A program made the translations under genes and the position numbers. Source: Deinococcales bacterium (GTDB lineage: Bacteria; Deinococcota; Deinococci; Deinococcales; JAAFIG01). From it: a stretch of DNA of 64,000 nucleotides. The notes below the pieces were generated by a model. That model saw nothing but the letters and a program-made list of their open reading frames with translations. It was not told the DNA's origin and made no database searches. The stretch lies in NCBI GenBank assembly GCA_025352125.1, contig JANXTZ010000044.1:62001-126000 (forward strand), written 5' to 3'. Below are positions 17,648 through 26,511 of this stretch, piece after piece. The number at the start of each line of letters is the position of its first letter. The first letter of the stretch is position 1.

Positions 17648-18262
17648 TTACAACATCAACCTCGCTTTCTCGAGATCGCTGGGTTCATCAATGTCAAACA
17701 AGGCTATCTCAGGAAACTCGATCAGCATTGTTTGTGTTTTATGTTTTTCGATCAAGGGTTTTGCGCCGTTGCCTTGTGTGCCGAGCAGTTCAAAAAAATG
17801 CTGACTGAAAATGTGTGGTGGGGCAATGACCAAGCCCTCGCTGGTTGGGTATTGGGCGGCGACAATTCGGGGTTGCTCGAGGTTGGACGCAATAAACGTC
17901 TCGAGTAACTTTTTGTACAAGTCGCTGCCGACAAAAACTTGATCCGCCAGGGCAAACATTGCGCCGTTGGTGTCAGACTCGAGCGTGTTGATGGCAGCGC
18001 GAAACGAAGTTCCGATTCCCTCGAGATACGCGTCATTTTGCACGAAGCGCACGTTCAGACCCGTCAGTGCGGCTTGAATCTTTTCAGGTTCGCGTCCGGT
18101 CACAACCAGCACTTCAAAAAACCCTTGCGCCGCCAGGATTTGCCGCACGACGCGGCGCACAAGACTTTCATTGTTCAACTCGAGCAAGAGCTTGTGTTCT
18201 CTCATTCGACTGGAAGCGCCTGCCGCCATGACGATGGCGCTGATTTTAGGGTTTGGTTTCAT
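17648..18262 (-). CDS. mocA: MobA-like molybdenum cofactor nucleotidyltransferase (MocA type)
   Basis: This protein of about 204 residues begins KISAIVMAAGASSRMREHKLL, the nucleotide-binding loop of MobA-like NTP transferases, followed by VTGREPEKI, a YLEGIGTSFRAAI segment and FALADQVF (equivalent to the metal-binding ADQP of MocA). MocA adds CMP to the molybdenum cofactor, the dinucleotide form used by xanthine and CO dehydrogenases. Its position divergent from coxMSL fits that job. I place the start at the ATG giving the conserved N-terminus; the frame extends 30 codons upstream with no similarity. Confidence 0.82.
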   Translation of the reverse strand: MKPNPKISAIVMAAGASSRMREHKLLLELNNESLVRRVVRQILAAQGFFEVLVVTGREPEKIQAALTGLNVRFVQNDAYLEGIGTSFRAAINTLESDTNGAMFALADQVFVGSDLYKKLLETFIASNLEQPRIVAAQYPTSEGLVIAPPHIFSQHFFELLGTQGNGAKPLIEKHKTQTMLIEFPEIALFDIDEPSDLEKARLML

Positions 18263-18331
18263 GCCAGAGTGTACGGTATTGGCAATGTCCATGACCAAAA
18301 TCTGAAAACTGTAAGGAACAATACCAATTGC

Positions 18332-18360
18332 TTGACAACGCGTTTTTTGCACTTGAATAC
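18332..18360 (+). promoter_or_regulatory. Candidate promoter of the cox genes
   Basis: TTGACA is followed by 17 bases and GAATAC. The -35 is perfect but the -10 is weak, so this is tentative. It leaves a leader of about 100 bases before coxM. Confidence 0.3.
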
Positions 18361-18466
18361 ATTGCTTTTCGCAGTAATTTCACGTTAGTATGAGCACTGT
18401 TCTAAAACCTCGAGCTTCCCCGCCCAAATCTGGGAGGTTACGAAATTATTTTCAGGAGCGTGGTCA

Positions 18467-19342
18467 ATGTTCCCAGCCAGTTTCGAGTACGTTCGCGCCC
18501 ACACCACCGACGAAGCGTTTGCCGCCCTGCAACAGCATGGTTTTGACGGACGCGTTCTGGCAGGTGGGCAAAGCCTGATTCCCGCAATGCGTTATCGCCT
18601 TGCCCGACCAGCGGTTCTGGTGGACATCAACCCGATCAAAGACCTCGAGTTTTTAAAAGAAGAGAACGGTTTTTTGCGAATTGGTGCGACCACCCGTGAT
18701 GCCGCGCTCGAGTTTGCGCCCTGGATTTTGCAGCGTTACAGCCTGATTACCGCCGTTTCCAAAGTCGTTGCCGACCCAATTGTACGCCATATGGGAACAG
18801 TGGTTGGCAGCGTCTGTCACAACGATCCTGCGGGTGACTGGACGGCAACTTCACTTGCTTCCAGGGCTGTGATGGTCGTGCGCGGCAAGAACGGTCTGCG
18901 CGAAGTGCCTATTGATGAATTCCTGGTCGATTCGTACACCACCGCCGTTGAGGAGGGGGAAATGGCGCTCGAGTTGAAAATCCCAATTCCTGACGCCCAC
19001 ACGCAAGGTTCGTACCAGAAAATTGAGCGCAAGGTTGGCGATTACGCCACCTGCGCCGCAGCAGTTCAAATCAGTCTCAATGCTGACGGCACGATTCGTC
19101 AGGCGGGCATTGCCATCACGGCGGCGGGACCGATTGCCATGCGTGTCGCGGCTGCCGAAGCCATGCTGGTCGGACAAAAACCGAGCCTCGAGTTGATTAA
19201 GGCTGCGGCTGCCGAAGCGCCAAAAATTGCCAGTCCAAACGCCGACCAGCGCGGCAGCAGTGAGTACAAGAAAGACATGACCAGGGTACTTGTGGGTCGT
19301 GGGATCACTGAAGCCTTGCAACGTCTTGGGGTGAACGCATGA
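18467..19342 (+). CDS. coxM: Aerobic CO dehydrogenase, FAD-binding medium subunit
   Basis: This 291-residue protein has the FAD-binding motifs of the CoxM/XdhB family: residues 31-38 VLAGGQSL, and [17 protein letters not shown] (the second FAD loop, usually .T.GG...ADPA.D). The C-terminal domain contains [19 protein letters not shown]. It passes electrons from the [2Fe-2S] clusters of CoxS to FAD and on to the respiratory chain. The stop overlaps the coxS start (ATGA), the usual M-S-L order. Confidence 0.93.
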   Translation: MFPASFEYVRAHTTDEAFAALQQHGFDGRVLAGGQSLIPAMRYRLARPAVLVDINPIKDLEFLKEENGFLRIGATTRDAALEFAPWILQRYSLITAVSKVVADPIVRHMGTVVGSVCHNDPAGDWTATSLASRAVMVVRGKNGLREVPIDEFLVDSYTTAVEEGEMALELKIPIPDAHTQGSYQKIERKVGDYATCAAAVQISLNADGTIRQAGIAITAAGPIAMRVAAAEAMLVGQKPSLELIKAAAAEAPKIASPNADQRGSSEYKKDMTRVLVGRGITEALQRLGVNA

Positions 19343-19839
19343 ACGAGATTCCGGTCAGCATCAAAATCAATGGCAAACAAGTCACCGCCAGTGTCGAATC
19401 TCGGACGTTGCTGGTGCATTTCATCCGTGAACAAGCCGAATTGACGGGCACGCACGTCGGTTGTGACTCCTCGAGTTGCGGCGTCTGCACGGTGTTATTG
19501 GACGGCGACAAACCCGTGAAATCCTGCACCATGTTCGCGGTCATGGCGCACGGTCACGAAATCACCACCGTCGAATCGCTCGCGCCAGGTGGAGTGTTGC
19601 ACCCACTGCAACAAGCCTTCTGGGATCAACACGGTTTGCAATGCGGGTACTGCACCCCAGGCATGTTGATGACCAGCGTGGCGCTGCTGAAGCACAACCC
19701 GAACCCAACCGAGCACGAAATCCGCGAGGGACTCTCGGGCAACCTTTGCCGTTGCACGGGCTACAACAACATTGTCAAATCCATCCAGCAAGCCGCAGGT
19801 GTGATGAGCCAAGCCATTCCAGCCGCCGCAGACGATTAA
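19339..19839 (+). CDS. coxS: Aerobic CO dehydrogenase, [2Fe-2S] small subunit
   Basis: This 166-residue protein has two iron-sulfur domains. The N-terminal ferredoxin-like part has [16 protein letters not shown] and a later KSC; the C-terminal helical part has [11 protein letters not shown] and [13 protein letters not shown]. All eight cluster cysteines expected for the family are present. It carries electrons from the molybdenum site in CoxL to FAD in CoxM. Translation is coupled to coxM by a four-base overlap; coxL follows after 69 bases. Confidence 0.95.
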   Translation: MNEIPVSIKINGKQVTASVESRTLLVHFIREQAELTGTHVGCDSSSCGVCTVLLDGDKPVKSCTMFAVMAHGHEITTVESLAPGGVLHPLQQAFWDQHGLQCGYCTPGMLMTSVALLKHNPNPTEHEIREGLSGNLCRCTGYNNIVKSIQQAAGVMSQAIPAAADD

Positions 19840-19908
19840 ACCTCGAGATTTGCTTTTCGACCCTCGAGCCTCATCACACCCAGCCTCATCACCCCCAGGA
19901 GGACACGC

Positions 19909-22257
19909 ATGACCGCACCAACCACAGAAAAATTTGCAATGGGCAAAAGCATGAAACGCAAGGAAGACCCACGTTTCTTGCAGGGCAAAGGCAACTACAT
20001 TGACGACATCAACCTGAAGGGTCAGTTGTACATGGCGCTGGTTCACAGCCCGTACCCTCACGCCAACATCAAAGGCATCGACTCGAGCGCCGCCATGAAG
20101 GTCGAGGGCGCGGTGGCTTGCGTCACCAGCAAAGAACTGAACGCCTACAACGTCGGCTGGCTGCCGACATTTCACGGGTTGGACAAGCAGATGGTGCTGG
20201 CGGACGGCAAGGTCTTGTACCAGTACCAGGAGGTTGCCGCCTGTTACGCCGAAACCCGCGAAGCCGCCTACGACATGGCGGAACTGGTCGAGGTCGATTA
20301 CGAACCGCTCGAGGTGGTCAACAACCCGTTCAAAGCCATGAAAGACGACGTGATCTTGCGCCCAGACCGCGAGAACAAAACCAACCACATTTACAACTGG
20401 AACGTCGGCGACTCGAGCGCGACCGACGCCGCCCTCGCCGCCAGCGATCACGTGGTCAAACAACACGTGGTCTTCCCGCGTTGCCATGCTGCGCCACTCG
20501 AGCCTTGCGGCTGCATTGCCGAATTTGACACGATGGGACGATTGCAATTTTACGTCACCTCACAAGCGCCGCACGTCTACCGCACGGCATTGTTCTTGGT
20601 GCTCGGCATTCCAGAAGATAAAATCCATGTCATCTCGCCAGATTTGGGCGGCGGCTTTGGCAACAAGGTGCCAGTCTACCCAGGGTACGTCTGCGCGATT
20701 GCCGGTGCGCTGGTGCTGAAACGCCCCGTCAAATGGATCGAAACCCGCACTGAAAATTTAACCTCGAGCTTCGCCCGCGATTATCACATGGACATCGAAA
20801 TTGGCGCGAGCAACGACGGCAAGCTGACCGCATTGAAGGTCAACACGGTTGCCGACCACGGTGCGTTCGATGCCGCCGCCGATCCCAGCAAGTATCCTGC
20901 GGGCATGTTCGGGATTGTTTCAGGGTCTTACGATTTTCCTGTGGCGTATGCGAATTTAGACGCGTACTTCACCAACAAGCAACCAGGCGGCGTGGCGTAC
21001 CGTTGCAGCTTCCGCGTGACCGAAGCCAGCTACCTGATCGAACGCGCCATGGACATCGTCGCCGACGAACTGAAGATGGACCCCACCGAGTTGCGCCGCA
21101 AGAACTTTATCAGGAAAGACCAATTCCCGTACAAATCACCGCTCAATTTCACCTACGACAGCGGCGATTACGAGCACACCATGGACGTGGCGCTCGAGCG
21201 AATTGGTTACAAACAACTGCTTAAAGAGCAAGCCGAGAAACGCGCCAAAGGCGAACTGATGGGCATTGGCATCAGCACCTTCACCGAGGTCACGGGCGCT
21301 GGTCCGAGCAAGCACTTCGACATTCTGGGCATCAAAATGTTTGACGGTGCAGAAATTCGCATTCATCCATCGGGTGCGGGCATCATCCGCACGGGCAGCA
21401 AATCCCAGGGGCAGGGTCACGAAACCACCTGGGCGCAAATTGTTGCCGAAGAACTCGGACTTGACCCGCAAAACTTCCTGGTCGAAGAGGGCGACACCGA
21501 CACTGCCCCCTACGGCTTGGGGACGTATGCCAGCCGCAGCACCCCCGTCGCGGGCGGCGCTCTGGCACTGGCGGCACGCAAAATCCGTGAAAAAGCCCGC
21601 AAGATTGCCGCGCACGTGCTCGAGGTGGACGAACGCGACCTCGAGTGGAAAGATTATAAATTCGAGGTCATGGGCGCACCAGGCAAAAGCATCACCATGA
21701 AAGAAATTGCGTTTGCCGCCTACACCAACCCTGGCGACAACGAACCGGGACTCGAGGCAACGCTGTACTACGACCCACCGAACATGGTCTTTCCTCACGG
21801 CACGTATGTGGCTGTGGTTGACGTTGACCGCGAAACTGGCGAGACCAAAGTTCGCCGTTTCCTTGCCATAGACGACGCTGGCACGATCATCAACCCCATG
21901 ATCGTCGAGGGACAAGTTCACGGCGGTCTGACCGAAGGCTTTGCGATTGCCTTCATGCAAGAAATTGCTTACGACGAGGCGGGCAACAACCTTGCCACCA
22001 ACTTCACCGATTACCTCGTGCCGACCAGCCTCGAGTCCCCCAGTTGGGAAACGGGTCACACCGTCACCCCAAGTCCGCACCACCCCATCGGTGCGAAAAG
22101 TGTCGGTGAAAGCCCGAACGTCGGCAGTCCAGCCGCGTTTGTGAACGCCGTGATTGACGCGCTCTCACCGCTTGGTGTGCGCCACATTGACATGCCGCTG
22201 ACCAGGGAAAAAGTCTGGGCAGCCATTCGTGCGGCAGAAGGTCAAGCCGCAGATTGA
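19909..22257 (+). CDS. coxL: Aerobic CO dehydrogenase, molybdenum large subunit (form I)
   Basis: This 782-residue protein matches CoxL along its length. The active-site loop reads VAYRCSFR, the AYxCSFR signature of form I CO dehydrogenases whose Cys binds the Mo-Cu centre; form II enzymes have AYRGAGR instead. Also visible are LGGGFGNKVPVYPG, GQGHETTWAQIVAEEL and the C-terminal PIGAKSVGESPNVGSP with the catalytic Glu. It oxidises CO to CO2 with water. AGGAGG precedes the ATG. Size and motifs indicate an intact gene. Confidence 0.96.
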   Translation: MTAPTTEKFAMGKSMKRKEDPRFLQGKGNYIDDINLKGQLYMALVHSPYPHANIKGIDSSAAMKVEGAVACVTSKELNAYNVGWLPTFHGLDKQMVLADGKVLYQYQEVAACYAETREAAYDMAELVEVDYEPLEVVNNPFKAMKDDVILRPDRENKTNHIYNWNVGDSSATDAALAASDHVVKQHVVFPRCHAAPLEPCGCIAEFDTMGRLQFYVTSQAPHVYRTALFLVLGIPEDKIHVISPDLGGGFGNKVPVYPGYVCAIAGALVLKRPVKWIETRTENLTSSFARDYHMDIEIGASNDGKLTALKVNTVADHGAFDAAADPSKYPAGMFGIVSGSYDFPVAYANLDAYFTNKQPGGVAYRCSFRVTEASYLIERAMDIVADELKMDPTELRRKNFIRKDQFPYKSPLNFTYDSGDYEHTMDVALERIGYKQLLKEQAEKRAKGELMGIGISTFTEVTGAGPSKHFDILGIKMFDGAEIRIHPSGAGIIRTGSKSQGQGHETTWAQIVAEELGLDPQNFLVEEGDTDTAPYGLGTYASRSTPVAGGALALAARKIREKARKIAAHVLEVDERDLEWKDYKFEVMGAPGKSITMKEIAFAAYTNPGDNEPGLEATLYYDPPNMVFPHGTYVAVVDVDRETGETKVRRFLAIDDAGTIINPMIVEGQVHGGLTEGFAIAFMQEIAYDEAGNNLATNFTDYLVPTSLESPSWETGHTVTPSPHHPIGAKSVGESPNVGSPAAFVNAVIDALSPLGVRHIDMPLTREKVWAAIRAAEGQAAD

Positions 22258-22327
22258 AGCGAATGGCAATTGGCTTCTCGAGCTTTCAGGAAAAGATATT
22301 TAGGTTTCTCGAGATAGAACAAAAACT

Positions 22328-22353
22328 CCCTTCTCCCGCTTGCGGGAGAAGGG
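22328..22353. repeat. Repeat R3: 12-base inverted repeat
   Basis: CCCTTCTCCCGC and its complement flank TT, followed by GGTTGGGGATGAGGG. This is the shape of a widespread class of REP-like elements. It may terminate or stabilise the coxL message before coxG. A related hairpin lies at 26472-26492. Confidence 0.65.
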
Positions 22354-22441
22354 TTGGGGATGAGGGTGGTGCAAGTAACCGCTGATTTTTGTGAACAAAA
22401 TCTCGAGCTTAAAAAACTAAAAAACCCATGAGGTGTCATCA

Positions 22442-22891
22442 ATGAAACTCGAGTACAACGGAGAAGAACAAGTCCCACTGGCAAAAGCGGCAGTCTGGGA
22501 TTTCATCAACGACCCGCAAAAAGTCGCGTCATGCTTGCCTGACGTGCAAGAAGTGATCGTTCACGATCCCAAAAACTTTGATGCAATTGTCAGCGTGGGG
22601 CTGGGTTTGGTGCGCGGCAAGTTCAAGTTCAAGATCACGCTCGAGCCTGAGGAAGGCGGCAACCGCATGAACGTCAAAATTTCGGGTGGCGGTTTTGGCA
22701 GCGCGGTGGATTTGCTGGCGGGCGCAGACCTGAAAGACAACGGTGACAGCACCACCACACTCGACTGGAGCGGAGCGGCGACCATGCGCGGACCGATTGC
22801 CACCGTCGGCGGACGGGTGCTCGATGCGCAGGCTCAAAAATTGATTTCTGGGACGTTCGCCAACGTCAAAACCCGCATGGCAGGAAATTAA
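22442..22891 (+). CDS. coxG: CoxG-like SRPBCC protein
   Basis: This 149-residue SRPBCC-fold protein is of the CoxG family, with KAAVWDFINDPQKVASCLPDV at the start and GPIATVGGRVLDAQAQKLISG at the end. CoxG is encoded with CO dehydrogenase and is thought to help attach the enzyme to the membrane. The usual C-terminal extension is absent, so this is the short form. The ATG follows GAGGTG; an in-frame GTG three codons upstream is possible. Confidence 0.88.
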   Translation: MKLEYNGEEQVPLAKAAVWDFINDPQKVASCLPDVQEVIVHDPKNFDAIVSVGLGLVRGKFKFKITLEPEEGGNRMNVKISGGGFGSAVDLLAGADLKDNGDSTTTLDWSGAATMRGPIATVGGRVLDAQAQKLISGTFANVKTRMAGN

Positions 22892-22919
22892 ACTTTGAGC
22901 TTCGAAAACGTTATCTCGA

Positions 22920-22948
22920 GCAGGGGGCGAGACGCGTCTCATCCCTGC
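22920..22948. repeat. Palindromic repeat with core GAGACGCGTCTC
   Basis: GCAGGG and CCCTGC flank a perfect GAGACGCGTCTC palindrome. It shares GGGCGAGACGCGT with the copy inside the xdhC-like gene at 25081. It ends ten bases before the ATG of the next gene and may affect its translation. Confidence 0.5.
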
Positions 22949-22957
22949 GAGGAAACC

Positions 22958-23641
22958 ATGAACAGTGAAGGTATTCAACAACTTTGGGCGACACCAATCC
23001 TGCGGCGCTCGTTCGCGGGTCATGAGGCTGCGAATGCCGAACTCGCCAAGCTTTTTTACGCGCACCGTGAGGCATCTGGTAGCACCGCCAACATGTTCTC
23101 GAGCACCGACGATATTCTCGAGCGTTTTCAATCGGAGGCACTTGAGGCGGTGTTCGGTTTTGTGTCAAGAAGCGTTTTTGAGATCGCGCAGACCATGAAC
23201 GCCCCAATCTGGAAAGCCAGCGGCGCGAGCAAATTGCAAATGCAAATTGTTGGTGCGTGGTTTCAGATCACCAACCGTTACGGTTTTCATGACATTCACA
23301 ACCACGGCAATTGCTCGTGGTCGGGCGTGTATTACGTGCAAATCGACGAACTCGAGAAGCGAATCGCGCACCCCAATTTAGGCTCGAGCAACGGCATCAC
23401 GCGGTTTTACGGGCATCAGTTGGGTTTGCTCGGCGGGGCGCACATGGACATGGGCAGCGCGTATTTGCAAGACAGCAATTATGACGTGACGCCCGAAGAG
23501 GGCACGTTAATTGTGTTCCCGTCGTGGTTAAATCACAAGGCTTTGCCTTACGATGGCGTTAAAGACCGCATCATCATTTCGTTTAACGCCCAGGTGCACG
23601 GTGAGCGCGGCAATCAAGCTTTTGGGTACGGCTTTCATTGA
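22958..23641 (+). CDS. Putative 2OG-Fe(II) oxygenase (TIGR02466-like)
   Basis: This 227-residue protein begins IQQLWATPILRRSF and contains FHDIHNHGNCSWSGVYYV, GLLGGAHMD, TLIVFPSWLNHKALPY and DRIIISFN. The first His, the later NH and the final Arg match the metal- and 2-oxoglutarate-binding residues of the TIGR02466 putative oxygenases, though the usual HxD spacing is not clear. GAGGAAACC precedes the ATG at 22958; an upstream in-frame start would run through a palindromic repeat. Lying inside the cox cluster, it may modify a partner protein or small molecule, but this is not known. Confidence 0.65.
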   Translation: MNSEGIQQLWATPILRRSFAGHEAANAELAKLFYAHREASGSTANMFSSTDDILERFQSEALEAVFGFVSRSVFEIAQTMNAPIWKASGASKLQMQIVGAWFQITNRYGFHDIHNHGNCSWSGVYYVQIDELEKRIAHPNLGSSNGITRFYGHQLGLLGGAHMDMGSAYLQDSNYDVTPEEGTLIVFPSWLNHKALPYDGVKDRIIISFNAQVHGERGNQAFGYGFH

Positions 23642-23662
23642 GCCATCTCGAGGGGGTTAGCA

Positions 23663-24154
23663 ATGGTTCGCAACGCAACACAAGAAGATTTTCAACGCAT
23701 CTACGAGGTCATCAACGATGCCGCCCAAGCCTACAAGGGCATCATTCCGGCAGACCGTTGGCATGAACCGTACATGCCGCAAATGGAACTCGAGGAACAA
23801 ATCGCCGATGGGGTGCGTTTCACCTGCTTTCTCGAGAACGACGAGATCGTTGGTGTCATGGGCATTCAGGACAAGGGCGAGGTCAATTTGATCCGGCACG
23901 CCTACGTCAGCACCAAGCGCAGGGGTGGCGGTATTGGCAGCATCCTGCTTCGGGAATTGGTCGAGAATTCGCCAAAACCCATCCTGATTGGAACCTGGAA
24001 AGCCGCAGATTGGGCGATAGGTTTTTACGAAAAACACGGATTCAGGCAAGTGTCCGAGGAAGACAAGAACAGGTTGCTGAAAACATTCTGGAACATCCCA
24101 GACCGGCAAATCGAAACGTCCGTGGTCCTCAAAGATCAACGCCAATCGGCTTGA
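23663..24154 (+). CDS. GNAT family N-acetyltransferase
   Basis: This 163-residue protein has VRNATQEDFQRIYEVIND at the start, a central HAYVSTKRRGGGIGSILLREL with the RRGGGIGS acetyl-CoA loop (Q/RxxGxG/A), and the late WAIGFYEKHGFRQVS. All are standard GNAT features. The substrate is unknown. It lies 21 bases behind the oxygenase gene and 24 before the xdhC-like gene, so it is part of the cox transcript. Confidence 0.87.
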   Translation: MVRNATQEDFQRIYEVINDAAQAYKGIIPADRWHEPYMPQMELEEQIADGVRFTCFLENDEIVGVMGIQDKGEVNLIRHAYVSTKRRGGGIGSILLRELVENSPKPILIGTWKAADWAIGFYEKHGFRQVSEEDKNRLLKTFWNIPDRQIETSVVLKDQRQSA

Positions 24155-24178
24155 ACGCACGATTTTCTCGAGGTTCGC

Positions 24179-25333
24179 ATGAACTCGCAATTTTTTGAAC
24201 AGGTTTCTCAACTCAAACGTGACGGAGCGTCGTTCGCAACCGCCACCGTCGTCTCGAGACGCGCTCCGGTCAGTTCGCACATTGGCGACAGAGCCATCAT
24301 TTTTGCCGATGGTCGCATGGAAGGTTTTGTTGGCGGAAGTTGCTCTCGGGAAATCGTGCGCAAACAGGCGCTCGAGGCGTTGCGTTTGGGTAAACCCAGA
24401 CTGGTCATGATTCGTCCCGATGCGACCCTCGAGACACTGCAACACGCTGCCGATGCCGAAAGCATTGTTGTCCCAATGACTTGCGCTTCCGAGGGTGCGG
24501 CGGACGTGTACCTCGAGCCTCACACCCGCGCTCGGGTGTTGTTGGTGGCAGGGTTCACACCCGTGGCTCAAGCCGTTGCCGCCTTGGGTTCGATGCTCGA
24601 GCTTGAGGTGGTACGTGTCGTCACCCGCGAAGAATTGCGTGATCTCGAGGCTGCGCCGTGCAAGCTCGTGGCGTTACAAGATTTGAACGCGTACCTCGAG
24701 TCACTGCCTGTAAATACTTGCTCGAGCATGGCAGCCGTGGTCGCCTCACAAGGACATTACGACGAACCCGCGCTCGAGTTGATCCTGAATGCCAAAGTCG
24801 GGTTTGTTGGCTTGCTCGCCAGCCGCAAACGCGCCGTCACCGTGCGCGAATTGCTCGAGCTTCAAGGCATGGATGCCAGTTTGACCGCGCAGATTCGCAA
24901 CCCGATTGGTCTGGACATCAACGCCAAAACACCAAGTGAGGTTGCCGTTTCGATCCTTGCCGAAATCATTGCTGCCCGAGATTCGGACACGCCCATGTTC
25001 ACCAACTCGAGCCAATACGATGCAGATGCACACCGTGCGAAAAACCAAAATATCTCGAGCGAAACAAACGCCGTTGACGTTGTAGGGGCGAGACGCGTAT
25101 CGCTCCTACAGGATGATGCCGCCACACCACAGCCAACCATTTTCGGTCTGTCCCTCGAGCGTCCAGGTTTCGCCCTCAGCCCCGTCGATAGCGAGGAAAT
25201 TGAAATCGCTACCGCTGTGCATTTCACCGAACTCGAGGGTGTGATTTATTATTTTTCTTGCCCAAATTGCAAACGGCGTTTTTTGAAAAATCCGAGCGCC
25301 TACCTCGAGCCGCAAAACGTGGTGTCTTTGTGA
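24179..25333 (+). CDS. XdhC/CoxI-like maturation protein with C-terminal YHS-like domain
   Basis: This 384-residue protein has the N-terminal XdhC_CoxI block (GDRAIIFADGRMEGFVGGSC, LGKPRLVMIRPD), a Rossmann-like middle and VGFVGLLASRKRAVTVREL in the XdhC C-terminal domain. XdhC proteins bind and deliver sulfurated molybdenum cofactor to the dehydrogenase. The last 40 residues (HFTELEGVIYYFSCPNCKRRF) look like a YHS metal-binding domain, an unusual fusion. The linker before it contains a palindromic repeat translated as VVGARRVSLLQ. The stop overlaps the next start (TGATG). Confidence 0.82.
   Translation: MNSQFFEQVSQLKRDGASFATATVVSRRAPVSSHIGDRAIIFADGRMEGFVGGSCSREIVRKQALEALRLGKPRLVMIRPDATLETLQHAADAESIVVPMTCASEGAADVYLEPHTRARVLLVAGFTPVAQAVAALGSMLELEVVRVVTREELRDLEAAPCKLVALQDLNAYLESLPVNTCSSMAAVVASQGHYDEPALELILNAKVGFVGLLASRKRAVTVRELLELQGMDASLTAQIRNPIGLDINAKTPSEVAVSILAEIIAARDSDTPMFTNSSQYDADAHRAKNQNISSETNAVDVVGARRVSLLQDDAATPQPTIFGLSLERPGFALSPVDSEEIEIATAVHFTELEGVIYYFSCPNCKRRFLKNPSAYLEPQNVVSL
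25081..25110. repeat. Palindromic repeat inside the xdhC-like gene
   Basis: TGTAGG-GGCGA and TCGC-CCTACA form the arms around GACGCGT. It matches the intergenic copy at 22920-22948 and is translated in frame in a linker. Confidence 0.55.
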
Positions 25334-26271
25334 TGGATTTGGGTTTTGAGGAATTGAAAGCTCGGTTTCAGGCGCTCGGTTATGTCACCTCGGATGAGTT
25401 TGCGACGGCATTGCAACTCGTGATGGCGATTCAAAAACCGCTCTTGATCGAGGGTCCTGCGGGGGTCGGCAAAACCGAGAGCGCCAAAGTTCTTGCCGAT
25501 GCGCTCGAGACAAAATTGATTCGCTTGCAGTGCTACGAGGGTTTGGACTCGAGTAGCGCCTTGTACGAGTGGAATTACCCCAAGCAAATGCTGCGCATCA
25601 GGCTAACCGAGAACGATGCCAGTTCGCTCGAGGCTCGAGAGGCACAAATTTTTTCGGATCAGTTTTTGCTCAAACGCCCACTGCTCGAGGCGATCACCCA
25701 GGACAAACCGTGCGTGCTGCTTATCGACGAGGTTGACCGTGCCGATGAAGCCTTTGAAGCCTTCTTGCTCGAGCTTCTGGCAGAATTCCAAATCACCATC
25801 CCAGAATTGGGTACGATCAAAGCCAAGCACCGCCCGTTCGTGATTCTGACCTCCAACCGCAGCCGCGAACTCTCAGACGCGTTGCGGCGACGCTGCCTGT
25901 ACCTGTGGCAGAATTACCCCAACCTCGAGCAGGAGAAAAAAATCCTTCACGCCCGACTACCAGGAATTTCTGAGCGTCTGTCCAGTCAGATTGCCCAGGT
26001 TATGGTTGAGCTTCGCGCCATGCCATTTCACAAAGTCCCAGGCGTCGCCGAAACCCTCGATTGGGGCTTGGCGCTCATGAGCCTGCACCGCGATGCGCTC
26101 GACAAACGCACCCTCGAGCAAACCCGTGGCTGTATCCTCAAAGCCCGTGAGGATTGGGTGCTTTTGGAGCATAAAATTGACAGGCTGTCCCCAATATGGG
26201 ACGAAGCCATTGGCAGCCGCAAAATTGAACTCGAGACTGATTTTGGTTTTGGCAATGTCACCGTTCGATAA
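25333..26271 (+). CDS. coxD: MoxR/CoxD-family AAA+ ATPase
   Basis: This 312-residue protein has Walker A GPAGVGKTESAK (about residues 38-49), Walker B CVLLIDEVDRAD, sensor-1 VILTSNRSREL and the arginine region LRRRC. CoxD is a MoxR ATPase needed to assemble the copper-sulfur part of the CO dehydrogenase active site, working with the VWA protein CoxE. The ATG overlaps the end of the xdhC-like gene, and the frame upstream of it lies inside that gene. Confidence 0.9.
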   Translation: MDLGFEELKARFQALGYVTSDEFATALQLVMAIQKPLLIEGPAGVGKTESAKVLADALETKLIRLQCYEGLDSSSALYEWNYPKQMLRIRLTENDASSLEAREAQIFSDQFLLKRPLLEAITQDKPCVLLIDEVDRADEAFEAFLLELLAEFQITIPELGTIKAKHRPFVILTSNRSRELSDALRRRCLYLWQNYPNLEQEKKILHARLPGISERLSSQIAQVMVELRAMPFHKVPGVAETLDWGLALMSLHRDALDKRTLEQTRGCILKAREDWVLLEHKIDRLSPIWDEAIGSRKIELETDFGFGNVTVR

Positions 26272-26300
26272 GGTTAAAAATAACCCCCTGCCGTTAGGTA

Positions 26301-26346
26301 GCGACCATGCCCGCTAGGTGCGTTTTATGGTCAAGAAGGCGGTCGC
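26301..26346. repeat. Repeat R2, intergenic copy
   Basis: The element starts GCGACCATGCCCG, contains GGTGCGTTTTATGGTCAAGA and closes with GGTCGC, complementary to its start. It matches the copies in recQ and at 30033. Confidence 0.65.
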
Positions 26347-26471
26347 CGCTTATAGAGGAATTTTTGGAATTTGGTTTAACTCGAGCATGTCCAGTGATTG
26401 CGGCGGGGGGTCGTTCGGTATTCAGTCCTCGAACCAATGTCACAAGACCCCTCCGACTCGTTCCTCGCCAC

Positions 26472-26492
26472 CTCCCCTACTTCGCAGGGGAG
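26472..26492. repeat. R3-like hairpin before the VWA gene
   Basis: CTCCCCT and AGGGGAG flank ACTTCGC. It lies 20 bases before the likely GTG start of the next gene. With the R2 copy it fills the 240-base gap between coxD and coxE. Confidence 0.5.
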
Positions 26493-26511
26493 AACTAAAA
26501 GCCAACGAGCC

